A stretch of 64,000 nucleotides of DNA from Merdimmobilis hominis (lineage in GTDB: Bacteria > Bacillota > Clostridia > Oscillospirales > Ruminococcaceae). The position numbers and the translations under genes were made by a program. The notes below the pieces were generated by a model that saw only the letters and a list, made by a program, of their open reading frames with translations, ran no database searches and was not told where the DNA came from. Shown piece by piece: positions 40,373-49,335 of this stretch. How positions within the stretch are numbered: the first letter of the stretch is position 1; each line of letters starts with the position of its first letter. The stretch covers positions 1,625,239 through 1,689,238 of the forward strand of contig NZ_LT629939.1 in assembly GCF_900104615.1 (NCBI RefSeq), in the 5' to 3' direction.

Positions 40373-40894
40373 CTACTCACCGCTGACGGTGGTAATGAAC
40401 GCAACCCCGCCCTTGAATTTGACGTGCATCAAATAGCGGTCGCAAAGCTCCCGGATGGCCTCCTGAAACACCTGATCCCGTGATTTATACACAGGCTGGT
40501 ATTCAGTTTTTGTGTACTTATGCTTATTGATGATCCGTTCACTGTAAGAAGGGCCTTCATACAGGGTGGAAGGATCCACATAATCCGTCATTTCCCGAAG
40601 ATTTCGCTTGGGACGGCTTTCTGCAGCTGCTTTGTCCGGCTGTGGCGCAGGCGGAGCTGACGGAGAATTAGTCCGTGAAGGCTGAGGCTTGTTTGGCGCG
40701 AGGGAAGGGGTTGGTGGAGACGGGGCAACGGGAAACCGATTGCTGTTCTTTTCCCTTACCGCTGCATACGCTTCCCCTTTGCTCTTGTAACTTGCCACAG
40801 GAGTGGGGGATTTTACCGCCCCATTTTCATACGCCCAGGCCCAGACTTGGGTGGCCACATAATATTTGCCCTCTTTTTCGCAGACATAGAACAT
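40373..40894 (-). CDS. hypothetical protein with Pro-rich linker, ending at TAG
   Basis: 173 aa from ATG 40894 (GAGGAAG upstream). Residues 1-52 resemble a small sheet domain (YVCEKEGKYYVATQVWAWAY), 53-95 are Pro/Ala-rich, and 100-173 form a basic helical domain (KHKYTKTEYQPVYKSRDQVF). The coding frame continues past the TAG (see 40178-40372). Follows the lipoprotein gene at 40914 by 19 nt. Confidence 0.65.
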   Translation of the reverse strand: MFYVCEKEGKYYVATQVWAWAYENGAVKSPTPVASYKSKGEAYAAVREKNSNRFPVAPSPPTPSLAPNKPQPSRTNSPSAPPAPQPDKAAAESRPKRNLREMTDYVDPSTLYEGPSYSERIINKHKYTKTEYQPVYKSRDQVFQEAIRELCDRYLMHVKFKGGVAFITTVSGE

Positions 40895-40913
40895 TGTCGC
40901 TTCCTCTTTTCCA

Positions 40914-41429
40914 TTATTCCAATCTGAAAGTGACCGCATCGAACGCCTCGGCGGCATCCTCAGCCGGCAGGAGAGATCCCATCAGGACGGCTGTGTTGGA
41001 ACCAGAGATCAGGATGAAGTAGTCTACCTCATCCGGCAGCGAATAGGCAAAGTATTCATTGCCGTCCTTGGTGCCTTCGCCCAGAAAAACGGCCGTTGGC
41101 TCCGCCTCGTAAGCATCTCGGTAGTCTTCATAGGCATAGGAATAGATGAAGCTCCCCTGGAAGGCGGTTTCGCCGTTCTTGGAGATCGTAAAGGGGACCT
41201 CGGAGGTGATGTCATAGCCGAGTGAAGTGTTGACGCCAATTTTAATGTCATCGCCGTTATCCACCGAGTAAGTATAGCTCTTCTCTGTGCTGACTTCTCC
41301 AGATACCAGAGTGTCGCCGCTGCTGCTATTGCTGCTATCGCCGCCTCCATTGGTGGAGATTTCGATAGAACAGCCAGTCAGAGCTACCAGGATCGCGGCA
41401 AAAGCCGCTGCAAGTCGTGCGTTTTTCAT
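40914..41429 (-). CDS. lipoprotein of unknown function
   Basis: 171 aa. Signal with lipobox LTGC (Cys 20), then a Gly/Ser-rich tether and a beta-rich domain with SYTYSVDNGDDIKIGV. The ribosome binding site AAAGGAGG (41470-41477) is 40 nt from the ATG, separated by a stable hairpin (41438-41467). Confidence 0.72.
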   Translation of the reverse strand: MKNARLAAAFAAILVALTGCSIEISTNGGGDSSNSSSGDTLVSGEVSTEKSYTYSVDNGDDIKIGVNTSLGYDITSEVPFTISKNGETAFQGSFIYSYAYEDYRDAYEAEPTAVFLGEGTKDGNEYFAYSLPDEVDYFILISGSNTAVLMGSLLPAEDAAEAFDAVTFRLE

Positions 41430-41437
41430 GTTTGTGC

Positions 41438-41477
41438 TGCGCCGCCAGGGTCATCGCCTGCGGCGCAATCCTCCTTT
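41438..41477 (-). promoter_or_regulatory. hairpin between Shine-Dalgarno and start codon
   Basis: In the transcript AAAGGAGG (41470-41477), 2 nt, then a hairpin with 8-bp stem TGCGCCGC/GCGGCGCA plus inner pairs (41438-41467), 8 nt and ATG. Folding would bring the site to an effective 10-nt spacing. A similar arrangement is known for phage T4 gene 38. Confidence 0.6.
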
Positions 41478-41517
41478 CTGTTGAACTCGTTTCTGCAAAA
41501 CAGCTTTTATGATTGTC

Positions 41518-42333
41518 CTATTCCAGGTCGTCCCCCTTTCCCAAATTACAATCTTCACACAACGTCCGCAGGTTCTCTGGGACGGTTTTGCCGCCTTTGG
41601 AAACAGGGATGATATGATCGACATGGAGTTTTACACCGTCCTCAGCGCCGCGCCCGCAGATCTGGCAGCGGAAGCCATCCCTTTTGAGGATGCTGTACCG
41701 GAGTTTGTCAGTCATCAGCGACCTTTCATGCTGACGCTGGATGACTGCATCGGTTTTCTGCTCCTCCTTCTTGACCAAGTCGTCATAGCGCGGGATAACA
41801 TCACCAAGAGGATATTCCTCCTTAGCGTGATAGCGATTTCTCCCTTTGGGACTGACATAGGTTACGCTCAGTTCTACTTTGCTGTCGAGAAGGGGATTGA
41901 GTTTATTCCTCTGGAAAAGCTGTTCTTCGATATGGATATACCGCTTAAACGGAATATGCAGGCTCGCTGCTTCTTCTGGGGTAACAGATGATTCAATATG
42001 ATCGGCTTGCTTTATGTATTTTTGGTAAGCGAGGCGATTTTCAAGAAGTTTTTGGGCTGCCCGCCTGAGATTGGGATGGTCCCACACAGTTTCGTCTAAG
42101 AAGCGGTCAAAATTAAACCGGTCAAACTTGGGCTTAGAGTTAACCCTGGTGCTGAAATGATAGTTGTTTTGCAAATCATTATAGAATTTTGTGCTTTCAT
42201 TCAGCTGCTTTAGGGATTCCAATCGCTTACTTGACTTGGAAACCATGTTATACTGCCAAGTTTCAATCATCGACAAAGCGATGATAAAGATAGCGGTAAT
42301 GGTAACAAAAATCCCTGTATTTATGTTGATCAT
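41518..42333 (-). CDS. membrane-anchored HNH endonuclease
   Basis: 271 aa. One membrane helix at about 5-22, a helical region to 200, then an HNH domain (ILKRDGFRCQICGRG, LHVDHIIPVSKGG, NLRTLCEDCN) with both CxxC pairs and the HNH residues present. HNH nucleases nick or cut DNA; membrane anchoring suggests action on incoming DNA or phage DNA. Position beside transfer and surface genes fits either entry exclusion or DNA processing. Ends in TAG. Confidence 0.82.
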   Translation of the reverse strand: MININTGIFVTITAIFIIALSMIETWQYNMVSKSSKRLESLKQLNESTKFYNDLQNNYHFSTRVNSKPKFDRFNFDRFLDETVWDHPNLRRAAQKLLENRLAYQKYIKQADHIESSVTPEEAASLHIPFKRYIHIEEQLFQRNKLNPLLDSKVELSVTYVSPKGRNRYHAKEEYPLGDVIPRYDDLVKKEEQKTDAVIQRQHERSLMTDKLRYSILKRDGFRCQICGRGAEDGVKLHVDHIIPVSKGGKTVPENLRTLCEDCNLGKGDDLE

Positions 42334-42387
42334 GCTTTATTGGTCCTTCCTATTTATTCCGAATTATGAGCTTATCGTATGGCCCAT

Positions 42388-42442
42388 GCGGCAGCCGACA
42401 AGATGCCTTATTGGCTGCCGCACAAGCCATAAGGGCTTGTGC
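42388..42442 (-). other. two adjacent perfect hairpins between HNH and sortase genes
   Basis: GCACAAGCC/GGCTTGTGC and GCGGCAGCC/GGCTGCCGC, 9 bp each, share two bases. No T tract follows, so a strong intrinsic terminator is not obvious; they may be an RNA processing or stability element. Confidence 0.5.
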
Positions 42443-42461
42443 TTTCGGTTTCTACTGAGTG

Positions 42462-43292
42462 TTATCCGGCCAGATACCCTATCACTACCAATCGGCCATT
42501 GTCGCCATAAAGGCTGCGGTCGCAGGTGGAAAGGGTCAGCAATGTGCTGCCGGCCGGCACCGTCTCGCCGGTCTGGATCACAGAACGGCTTTGAAGGGTT
42601 TGGATGTACTCTGCCTGGTGCTCAACGGAGCGGAAATCCTGGCGGTAGTAATCGGCCGCGGCGCCGCTCTGGGTCACATCGAACTGGCAGACGGCGAAGA
42701 TCCGATAGACCTTCTCCCCGCCGTCCGGCGTCAGCAGGCGGATGTCGGGGTTTTCCTGCCAAAACTCCGCATCGGTATAGCGGGGCAGGGAAGAAAACAT
42801 CGTCGTGCTGCCGTCGAACATGTTATGCCCATAGACAATACTGTTGCCGTCAGAGAAATCCGCGCTGTTGGCAAAGTCCAGGAACGGGGTCCCGGCGATG
42901 CTCTGCTCTCCGGTAAAGCTGCGCCGGAGATAAGCGTCGTTGTCGGCCGCCTGCACCACCGGATAGTTGATCCCGGCACCCGGCAGGTATAGCCAGGCCA
43001 CCGTATCGGCGTTCTGAGTCGTCAGAGCGGCGAAGTCCACCTGAATATCCTGGGGCCCTGCCCCAGCCGGAGCCGCCTCAGAGGACACGCCAGGCCGGTC
43101 AGCGGCGATTTCTTCCGAGGAAGGGGAATCCTCACTGGAAACCGCCACATATTCCTGGAGCAGATCCTCATACTGGGCCGCTTCCTGCTGCCGTTCCATC
43201 AGCTGAGGGATGCAGAGGACCGCCCAAGCGGCCGCTGCCAGCGCCAGCAGAATGGTCACGATCAGCACCACAGCTCTGACTTTACTGCGCAT
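42462..43292 (-). CDS. class B-like sortase
   Basis: 276 aa from ATG 43292 (AAGGA 8 nt upstream). N-terminal membrane anchor (about 5-27), Ser/Glu linker to about 80, then the sortase domain: WLYLPGAGINYPVVQA, SIVYGHNM with catalytic His, and LLTLSTCD with catalytic Cys, followed by the Arg-containing strand. Its start overlaps the end of the adhesin gene, so this is the dedicated sortase for that protein. Confidence 0.88.
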   Translation of the reverse strand: MRSKVRAVVLIVTILLALAAAAWAVLCIPQLMERQQEAAQYEDLLQEYVAVSSEDSPSSEEIAADRPGVSSEAAPAGAGPQDIQVDFAALTTQNADTVAWLYLPGAGINYPVVQAADNDAYLRRSFTGEQSIAGTPFLDFANSADFSDGNSIVYGHNMFDGSTTMFSSLPRYTDAEFWQENPDIRLLTPDGGEKVYRIFAVCQFDVTQSGAAADYYRQDFRSVEHQAEYIQTLQSRSVIQTGETVPAGSTLLTLSTCDRSLYGDNGRLVVIGYLAG

Positions 43293-46200
43293 CCTCATCG
43301 TCCTTCTTTTTTCCCTTGAGGATCACCAGCAGCGCGATGCCGCCCAGGGCGCCGATGCCACAGGCCGGGCCGAGGAAGATCGGCACCGGGCCGATGCCGG
43401 TGTTGACTGTGCCGGCATTGCGCACGATGTACGGCTCGTCCTCGTTCATGTACTTATCGGTGATGTTGAGGCGGATGACCTTGCCGCTGGCCATGAAGCC
43501 GGCGGGCGCCTCCAGCTCCTCAATGGTGTACTTGCCCCAGTCGAGGCGCTCGAAGTAGAGCATTCCGTCCTCACCGGAAGTCTGGGTCTCCACCAGCTTG
43601 CCATCCTCGTCATAGAGCCCGAATACGGCGCCCTCCAGAGGCTCGCCGGTAAAGGCGGAGATCTTCTTGATGGCGATGCGGACCGGCTCATCGGTGATCT
43701 GCTTGCCGCGTGCGGTCATGTCGTCCTTGACGGTGAGGGTCCAGAACTTCTTCTCCCTGGCAAAGCCCTCGGGGGCGTACCGCTCGTAGACCTCATACTC
43801 GCCCGGATACAGGCCGGTGACATAGAACTCGCCGTCCTTGTCGGACCAGCCCTCCCAGACCATCTCATCGTGCCGGTCGTAGATCTCGATGTAGCACTTC
43901 TCCAGCTTTTCCTTATGATCCTCGGAGTTGACCTTGGTCATAATGATCGGCGGGTTGAGCACTTCCAGCTCACCCTCGGCCTGGTTGTTCGTCAGGTCGA
44001 TGTCGGGATAGCTGTTGCCATTCACATCCTGCTGGCTCTCGGGGATTACGGCCTTGATGGTGTAGCGCTCGTAGGTTTCCACCGTATCCACCTGGATCTC
44101 GGTCGTTACCTCGATGCTCTCCCCGGGCTGCAGGAGGGTGTTCAGCTTGATGCGGTTGTCCGTCTTGGTGGAATTCGGCGTCCGGTTGACCAGCAGCAGC
44201 CCGTCCGGGACGGTAAACTCGATTTCCGGATAGCAGGGCGCTGTGCCGTGGTTGGTCACAGTCCAGACGAAATCGGCGCTCTCCGCCAGGTGGAGCTCAT
44301 CGTCATCCTCGATCGGCTCGCCCTCGTAGTAGATGCCCTTGAGCTCAATGCCCAGGTCGATCCAGCGGTAGACCACCGTGACGGTGGAAGCCTCGCGGAC
44401 GCCGAAGGTCAGGGTCGGGTCGGTATTGTCGGATCCAAGATAACCAGACGGCTCCTCGCCGGGCAGCGTCTCGATTTCAAAGTGGTCGAAGATGTAGGAG
44501 CCGGTGTCGGGATGCGGAATCTCGGTGGTGCGGTTCCGGAAGCCTTCCAGAAGCGTCGGGTTCGCGGGATCAAACTCCGCCGAAATGTCCTTGCCGTTCA
44601 TGTCCTCATACTTCAGGTAGACGGTGGCGCGGTAATCGTACTTGACGTAGATCACGCCATCATAGCCGGCATTCATGGTGGCCAGATGGGTTTCCGGATT
44701 CAGCGATACCGAGACACCGGACTGCACAATCATGGAATTGAACTGGTAATCCTCCAGCTCGGGCGTTTGAATGGTGATCTCATCGCCGCGATGGCCGGTG
44801 TACACAAAGGGCGGCTCCGTCGGGAGCAGCTCCCGGTCGGACTCGGCGATGACAACATCGTTGATGTTCTGGCCGAGATCGTCGATGTACTCCACCTTGA
44901 AGGATGCCTTGGCGTGATAAACCAGGGTGACGGTGGAAGCGTACTTTGCATTCAGCTCCAGATCATAGGTAACATCATTGAGGAAGCCGGATTCCAGGCC
45001 GCCCTCCGGTGTAGTGAGGAACATCTGCTCGAAGTCATAGTCCTCCAAAGTCGGGATCTGCACGGTGTAGTGCTCACCCCGCAAGCCGGAAATGATGGTG
45101 GCAGAGCCCTCCGGCATGATGCTGTCGATGGGATTGCCCAGGTCATCCACATAGCGGATGTTGACGCTGGCCTTGGCATGGTAGACTACTGTGACAGTCG
45201 AAGCGTTTTCAAAGCCCATCGTGAGCTTCTTGGTCTCCGGATCCAGCGTGCCGGATACGGTTTCTCCCTCCGGAGTGGAAATACTCATGGATTCATAGAC
45301 ATAATCGGCCATGTCAGGGGTCGGCACATCAAAGGTTTCGCCGCGGTAGCCGGAGATCATGTCCGGTGTCCCCTCGGGCATCAGGTCGTCGATGGGGTTG
45401 CCAAGTTCATCCACATACTTGATGGCTACATCAGCCTTGGCTTTGTATGTAACGGTAATTTCACTGTTATCGCCGATGAGGATGCCCACCTTCATGGAAT
45501 CCTTGTCGTACTCGTTGACGGTGCCGGACGGGATAGCCGGCTCATTGATGGTCACGCTCTCCAGATCATAGTAGGGATGCTGCGGCAGCGAAATGGTGTT
45601 CACATCGCTGCGGTAGCCGCTGGTGGATTTCACCGCATCTTCAAACGGGATCTCGTTGCCCAGCTCGTCCTGATAGCGGATAGAGACGCTGCCCTTGGCC
45701 CAGTAGACCACCTGCACCACCGAGTTATACCCGGCTTTGAGGGTGGCAATATGGGTCTGGGGGTCCAGAGCAGCCGATTCGTTGGGGCCGCTGCCGGTAT
45801 CGGGATGGGAAATGGACATGGAGCGATAGTCGTAGTCCTGGATCTCCGGGGTCGGGATGGTAATGGTATCGTCCCGATGGCCGGTGTACTCAAAGGGGGT
45901 GCCCTGGGGCATCAGGTTGTCGATGTTGTTCCCCTGGTCGTCCACATATTCCACCTTGAAGGACGCCTTGGCACGGTAAACCACCGTAATAGTGGAAGCA
46001 TACTCGCGGTTCAGGGTGACTTCCTTGGCGTCAGGGTCCAAAATACCGGAATAGATGTTGTCCCCCGGGGTGGTGAGGTACATCCGCTCGTAGGTGTAGT
46101 TCTCAATATCGGGGGTATTGACATCGTAGGTCTCGCCCCGCAGGCCGGAGATCTTCTCCTGAGCGCCGGCAACGCCGGTCACATCAATGGGATTGCCCAG

Positions 46201-47172
46201 GTCATCTACATAGCGCACATTGACGCTGGCTTTGGGCTGATAGACGACGTACAGGGTACTGGCGTCCTCAAAGCCCAGCGTGAGGGTCTTGCTGCCGGCA
46301 TTGATGGTGCCGGACGGGGTCTGACCCTCGGTCTGGATGCGCATAGTGATGTACTGATAATTGGGGACATCAGGAGTCGGGACAACCTCAGTATCCCCGC
46401 GATAACCGGATACCTGAGTGAGCTTCTGCTCAGGCGGGATCAGGTCGTCGATGGGATTACCCTGTTCATCCACATACTTCACATTCACCAGCGCCTTGGC
46501 TCTGTATTTCAGAGTGACTGTGCTGGCGGCGCCCTGTTCCAGCTTCACATTGATGTTCTGGCTGTCCTGGCTTGTGATCTCACCGGACGGGGTGGAACCC
46601 TGGGTAGTCAGTTCGGCCGAAACGAAGTCGTACCACTCATGAGAGGGAACGGAAACCGTCTTCTGATCGTCGCGGTAGCCGTCTACGCTGGTGGTGGCGT
46701 CCTCAAAGTAGATGGGATTGCCCAGCTCATCCTCGTATTCAAAGTTCACGCGACCGCGTGCCCGATAGGTGAGGACGATGGTGCCGCGCTCGCCGGAGTC
46801 CAGGGCAAAGTAAACCTTGTTGCCTTCCTCCAGCAGGGTAGAAGAAGCAGCTGTGTTTTCAAATACAGCGCTGCCCTCCATATACTCGTACCAGGAGATA
46901 GCGGGCGGGCTGAACTCATAGGTCCGGTTATCCATTGAGTAACATTCGGTGGTGAAACCGGCCGGCGCCGGAAGAGGGTTGCCCTTTTCATCCTGGAACC
47001 GGACATTGACCTGGCGGTACGGGATCGTTACCGATGCTTCGCCGATCCGATCACAGCCCTGGGTACACTGAACCCGGATGGTGACGGTGATTGGTGAAGT
47101 CAGACTGGGAATCACCTGACCGTTACGGTGGCTCTGATAGAGGATTCGCGCCTTGGCGCCGTGATAGCGGGC
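43282..47172 (-). CDS. repeat adhesin, 3' part after in-frame TAG (MucBP-like repeats, two CnaB domains)
   Basis: 1296 codons in the same frame as 47173-49086, directly after its TAG. There is no signal peptide and no ribosome binding site at 47115, so this is the continuation of the same gene. It contains ten repeats of about 85-105 aa, each starting like VNVRYVDDLGNPID and containing a GYRGET-type loop, which resemble MucBP repeats. Then a DUF11-like domain, two CnaB (SpaA-like) domains with isopeptide-type E/K/N patterns, a degenerate sorting motif (TVNTG), a membrane helix and a KKKDD tail. Wall-attached adhesin, processed by the next gene. Confidence 0.8.
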   Translation of the reverse strand, partial: ARYHGAKARILYQSHRNGQVIPSLTSPITVTIRVQCTQGCDRIGEASVTIPYRQVNVRFQDEKGNPLPAPAGFTTECYSMDNRTYEFSPPAISWYEYMEGSAVFENTAASSTLLEEGNKVYFALDSGERGTIVLTYRARGRVNFEYEDELGNPIYFEDATTSVDGYRDDQKTVSVPSHEWYDFVSAELTTQGSTPSGEITSQDSQNINVKLEQGAASTVTLKYRAKALVNVKYVDEQGNPIDDLIPPEQKLTQVSGYRGDTEVVPTPDVPNYQYITMRIQTEGQTPSGTINAGSKTLTLGFEDASTLYVVYQPKASVNVRYVDDLGNPIDVTGVAGAQEKISGLRGETYDVNTPDIENYTYERMYLTTPGDNIYSGILDPDAKEVTLNREYASTITVVYRAKASFKVEYVDDQGNNIDNLMPQGTPFEYTGHRDDTITIPTPEIQDYDYRSMSISHPDTGSGPNESAALDPQTHIATLKAGYNSVVQVVYWAKGSVSIRYQDELGNEIPFEDAVKSTSGYRSDVNTISLPQHPYYDLESVTINEPAIPSGTVNEYDKDSMKVGILIGDNSEITVTYKAKADVAIKYVDELGNPIDDLMPEGTPDMISGYRGETFDVPTPDMADYVYESMSISTPEGETVSGTLDPETKKLTMGFENASTVTVVYHAKASVNIRYVDDLGNPIDSIMPEGSATIISGLRGEHYTVQIPTLEDYDFEQMFLTTPEGGLESGFLNDVTYDLELNAKYASTVTLVYHAKASFKVEYIDDLGQNINDVVIAESDRELLPTEPPFVYTGHRGDEITIQTPELEDYQFNSMIVQSGVSVSLNPETHLATMNAGYDGVIYVKYDYRATVYLKYEDMNGKDISAEFDPANPTLLEGFRNRTTEIPHPDTGSYIFDHFEIETLPGEEPSGYLGSDNTDPTLTFGVREASTVTVVYRWIDLGIELKGIYYEGEPIEDDDELHLAESADFVWTVTNHGTAPCYPEIEFTVPDGLLLVNRTPNSTKTDNRIKLNTLLQPGESIEVTTEIQVDTVETYERYTIKAVIPESQQDVNGNSYPDIDLTNNQAEGELEVLNPPIIMTKVNSEDHKEKLEKCYIEIYDRHDEMVWEGWSDKDGEFYVTGLYPGEYEVYERYAPEGFAREKKFWTLTVKDDMTARGKQITDEPVRIAIKKISAFTGEPLEGAVFGLYDEDGKLVETQTSGEDGMLYFERLDWGKYTIEELEAPAGFMASGKVIRLNITDKYMNEDEPYIVRNAGTVNTGIGPVPIFLGPACGIGALGGIALLVILKGKKKDDEDAQ

Positions 47173-49086
47173 CTAGCTGGCGTTGTGAGTAATCAATACA
47201 GAACCGTCTTCACGGGTCTGGTACGATACTGTAAAGCCAAACGCTGAGTTGGTGGAAGAACCGCTTTCCGGCTTAAAGGGAAGAAGCGTCTTGTCCTTGG
47301 ACTGCTCGAAGCCGCCGAACACAACATCATCGGATGCTGTGACAGACATAACCACCGGGAGGTGGATGTTTTGGACCTGCACGGTGTACTGATCTCCATC
47401 CACCGCGATCGTACCGGAAACGCCGTTCACATCGAAGCTGCGGTCACTGGAAGACAGTGTAGTGGATTCGCTGCCGACCGATATGGTGATCGTATCCAGC
47501 TTATTCTTATCTGCCAGCTCCCATCTGACCGTGGCGCTGCCGTTATCGTTGGCCATGATGGTGTCGCCCGTCTGCAGAAGAACGCGGGAGGGGTCGTTGA
47601 CCGATACCGAAACGGTCTGCTGAATATTGGGAGTGATCTCCGCATCAGCGATCAGGTGATTGAGGTGGATCACATAGACCGGCCGGCCGGTGGGTCCCTG
47701 GGTCAGCTCCAGGTTATAGGTCTGGTCCCCCACCACAAAGTCACCGGGAGTCAGGCCGATGGTGTTGCTGGCGTCTCCGACCTTTATGGTAAAGGAATTC
47801 GGCACAACGCCTTCAACGAACTGGAACTGTGCGGAGATGTCAGCGCCGCCGGGGCCCTGGATCTGCTGCTGGAAGTCGTTGACCACCAACAGCTCTTCGC
47901 GGGTGTTGAGCGTGACGGTGACGGTTTCCGGCAGCGCCGAGGCGCCCACCACCTGGATGGTGGTGTCCTTCTGGATGCCGTTCAACTTCAGCGTGTAGAC
48001 GCTGCCGACCTGCTCCAAAGAACACGGCTGTTCCAGGAAGGTAAAGTCGCCGGGGGTGGTGACGGTGGTGGTTCCGTCCTCATTGGTGATGATGACGGAA
48101 TCCAGCTTGCCGTCGGTCTTGATGGACCAGGTGGCCGTCACAACACCGTCCTCGATAACCAATCCTGTCTCTTCGTCGATCTCGATCCACTCGTTTCCGC
48201 TGATGTGGACCTCCACAGGCTCAACCGGGACTTCCGCTTCGCCATAAACCGCAATGGTGATGTTGCAGTCCGCGTTGTTGAGCTGAAGGGTATAAACGCC
48301 GTCAGATTCGTTCAGAGAACATTCTTCTCCGCTGAAGCTGAATGGGCCGGGTTCCGTGACGGTAATTTCTTCGTCGCCGGTGATGACGACCTTGGAAAAC
48401 TTGCCGCCCTCCGCAATGCTCCAGGTGGCAATGATGTCATTCCCGTCAACGACCTCCAGAGAAGATCCCTCTTCGATCCCAATCCAGCCGTTGGCGCCGA
48501 TTTTGACCTCGAACTGACCGTCGCCGATCTGGGTGTTATCTTCGGAATCTTCACCGGGAGTGGTTTGGCCACCTTCATCGGCCCCAGAGTCAGGCTCACC
48601 TTCATCGCTTGGCTCAGAACTGGTGTCGGAATCTCCTTCATTGCCTGGCTCGGAACCGGTGTCAGATTCTCCCTCATTGCCTGGTTCGGAACTGGTGTCG
48701 GACTCTCCTTCATCGCTCGGCTCGGAGCTCGTATTGGACTCGTTTTCGCCATTTTGCTCGGAGTCTGTTCCAGGTTCTCCCTTACCGTCCGATTCAGAGC
48801 TGGTGTTCAATTCGCCATCATCTGACTGAGAGGCGGAGCTTTGCTCACTGTTGTCGTTCAATCCAGAATCAGGTTCCCCACCATTGCCTGGCTCGCTTTC
48901 TTCACTACCGCCTGCCGATCCATTGCTTTCGCCTGAATCGCCGGTGTCAGTGATGGTGAACACTGAATCACCAGTGTTTTCCACGGCATAGGCCAGTGTT
49001 TCAAACTGAGAAACCACCATGACCGCAGCCAGCACAAGAGATAAGAGCTTTTTCTTTCCTTGTACTCTCATTTTTCTGTGCTTCAC
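47173..49086 (-). CDS. repeat adhesin, N-terminal part, ends at in-frame TAG
   Basis: 637 aa from GTG 49086 (AGGAGG 8 nt upstream). Signal peptide 1-34 ending LAYA, then a 150-residue acidic Ser/Glu/Gly repeat region (units like SEPSDEGESDTS) that probably spans the wall, followed by about four beta-rich domains of 90-100 aa. The stop is TAG at 47173-47175 and the same frame continues for another 1296 codons. As a truncated product it would be secreted with no wall anchor. Confidence 0.8.
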   Translation of the reverse strand: MKHRKMRVQGKKKLLSLVLAAVMVVSQFETLAYAVENTGDSVFTITDTGDSGESNGSAGGSEESEPGNGGEPDSGLNDNSEQSSASQSDDGELNTSSESDGKGEPGTDSEQNGENESNTSSEPSDEGESDTSSEPGNEGESDTGSEPGNEGDSDTSSEPSDEGEPDSGADEGGQTTPGEDSEDNTQIGDGQFEVKIGANGWIGIEEGSSLEVVDGNDIIATWSIAEGGKFSKVVITGDEEITVTEPGPFSFSGEECSLNESDGVYTLQLNNADCNITIAVYGEAEVPVEPVEVHISGNEWIEIDEETGLVIEDGVVTATWSIKTDGKLDSVIITNEDGTTTVTTPGDFTFLEQPCSLEQVGSVYTLKLNGIQKDTTIQVVGASALPETVTVTLNTREELLVVNDFQQQIQGPGGADISAQFQFVEGVVPNSFTIKVGDASNTIGLTPGDFVVGDQTYNLELTQGPTGRPVYVIHLNHLIADAEITPNIQQTVSVSVNDPSRVLLQTGDTIMANDNGSATVRWELADKNKLDTITISVGSESTTLSSSDRSFDVNGVSGTIAVDGDQYTVQVQNIHLPVVMSVTASDDVVFGGFEQSKDKTLLPFKPESGSSTNSAFGFTVSYQTREDGSVLITHNAS

Positions 49087-49335
49087 ACAATTTACCTCCT
49101 CTTTTGGCCCTTTTCAGAGCCGTTAATGCCTGATGCCGCATGATTAAGATCATGCGGCGTATATCTGTACCCAATAAATTCTGTTTCCTTGCCTTCCAAA
49201 CGGCAGCATTTGTCAGAGGGGAACATTCACAGGTTTCCGTTTTTGGTAATATAGCTGTTTTAAACCGTCATTTTTGCACCGCTGGAAAACGGGAGGATTC
49301 AGAACCTATCGGGGGTACAGCAAAAACTAACCGAA
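49087..49335 (-). other. structured 5' region of the adhesin gene
   Basis: No gene. A perfect 10-bp hairpin (49135-49144 with 49149-49158) lies about 50 nt before the start codon, and an AAACGG/CCGTTT stem (49237-49242 with 49198-49203) encloses about 33 nt upstream of it. This may be a riboregulatory leader; it does not match a riboswitch consensus I can recall. Confidence 0.4.

Noticed and set aside
43210..46938. 1242-aa plus-strand open frame
   Set aside because: It is antisense to the adhesin; its openness follows from the adhesin's codon use. No start signals.
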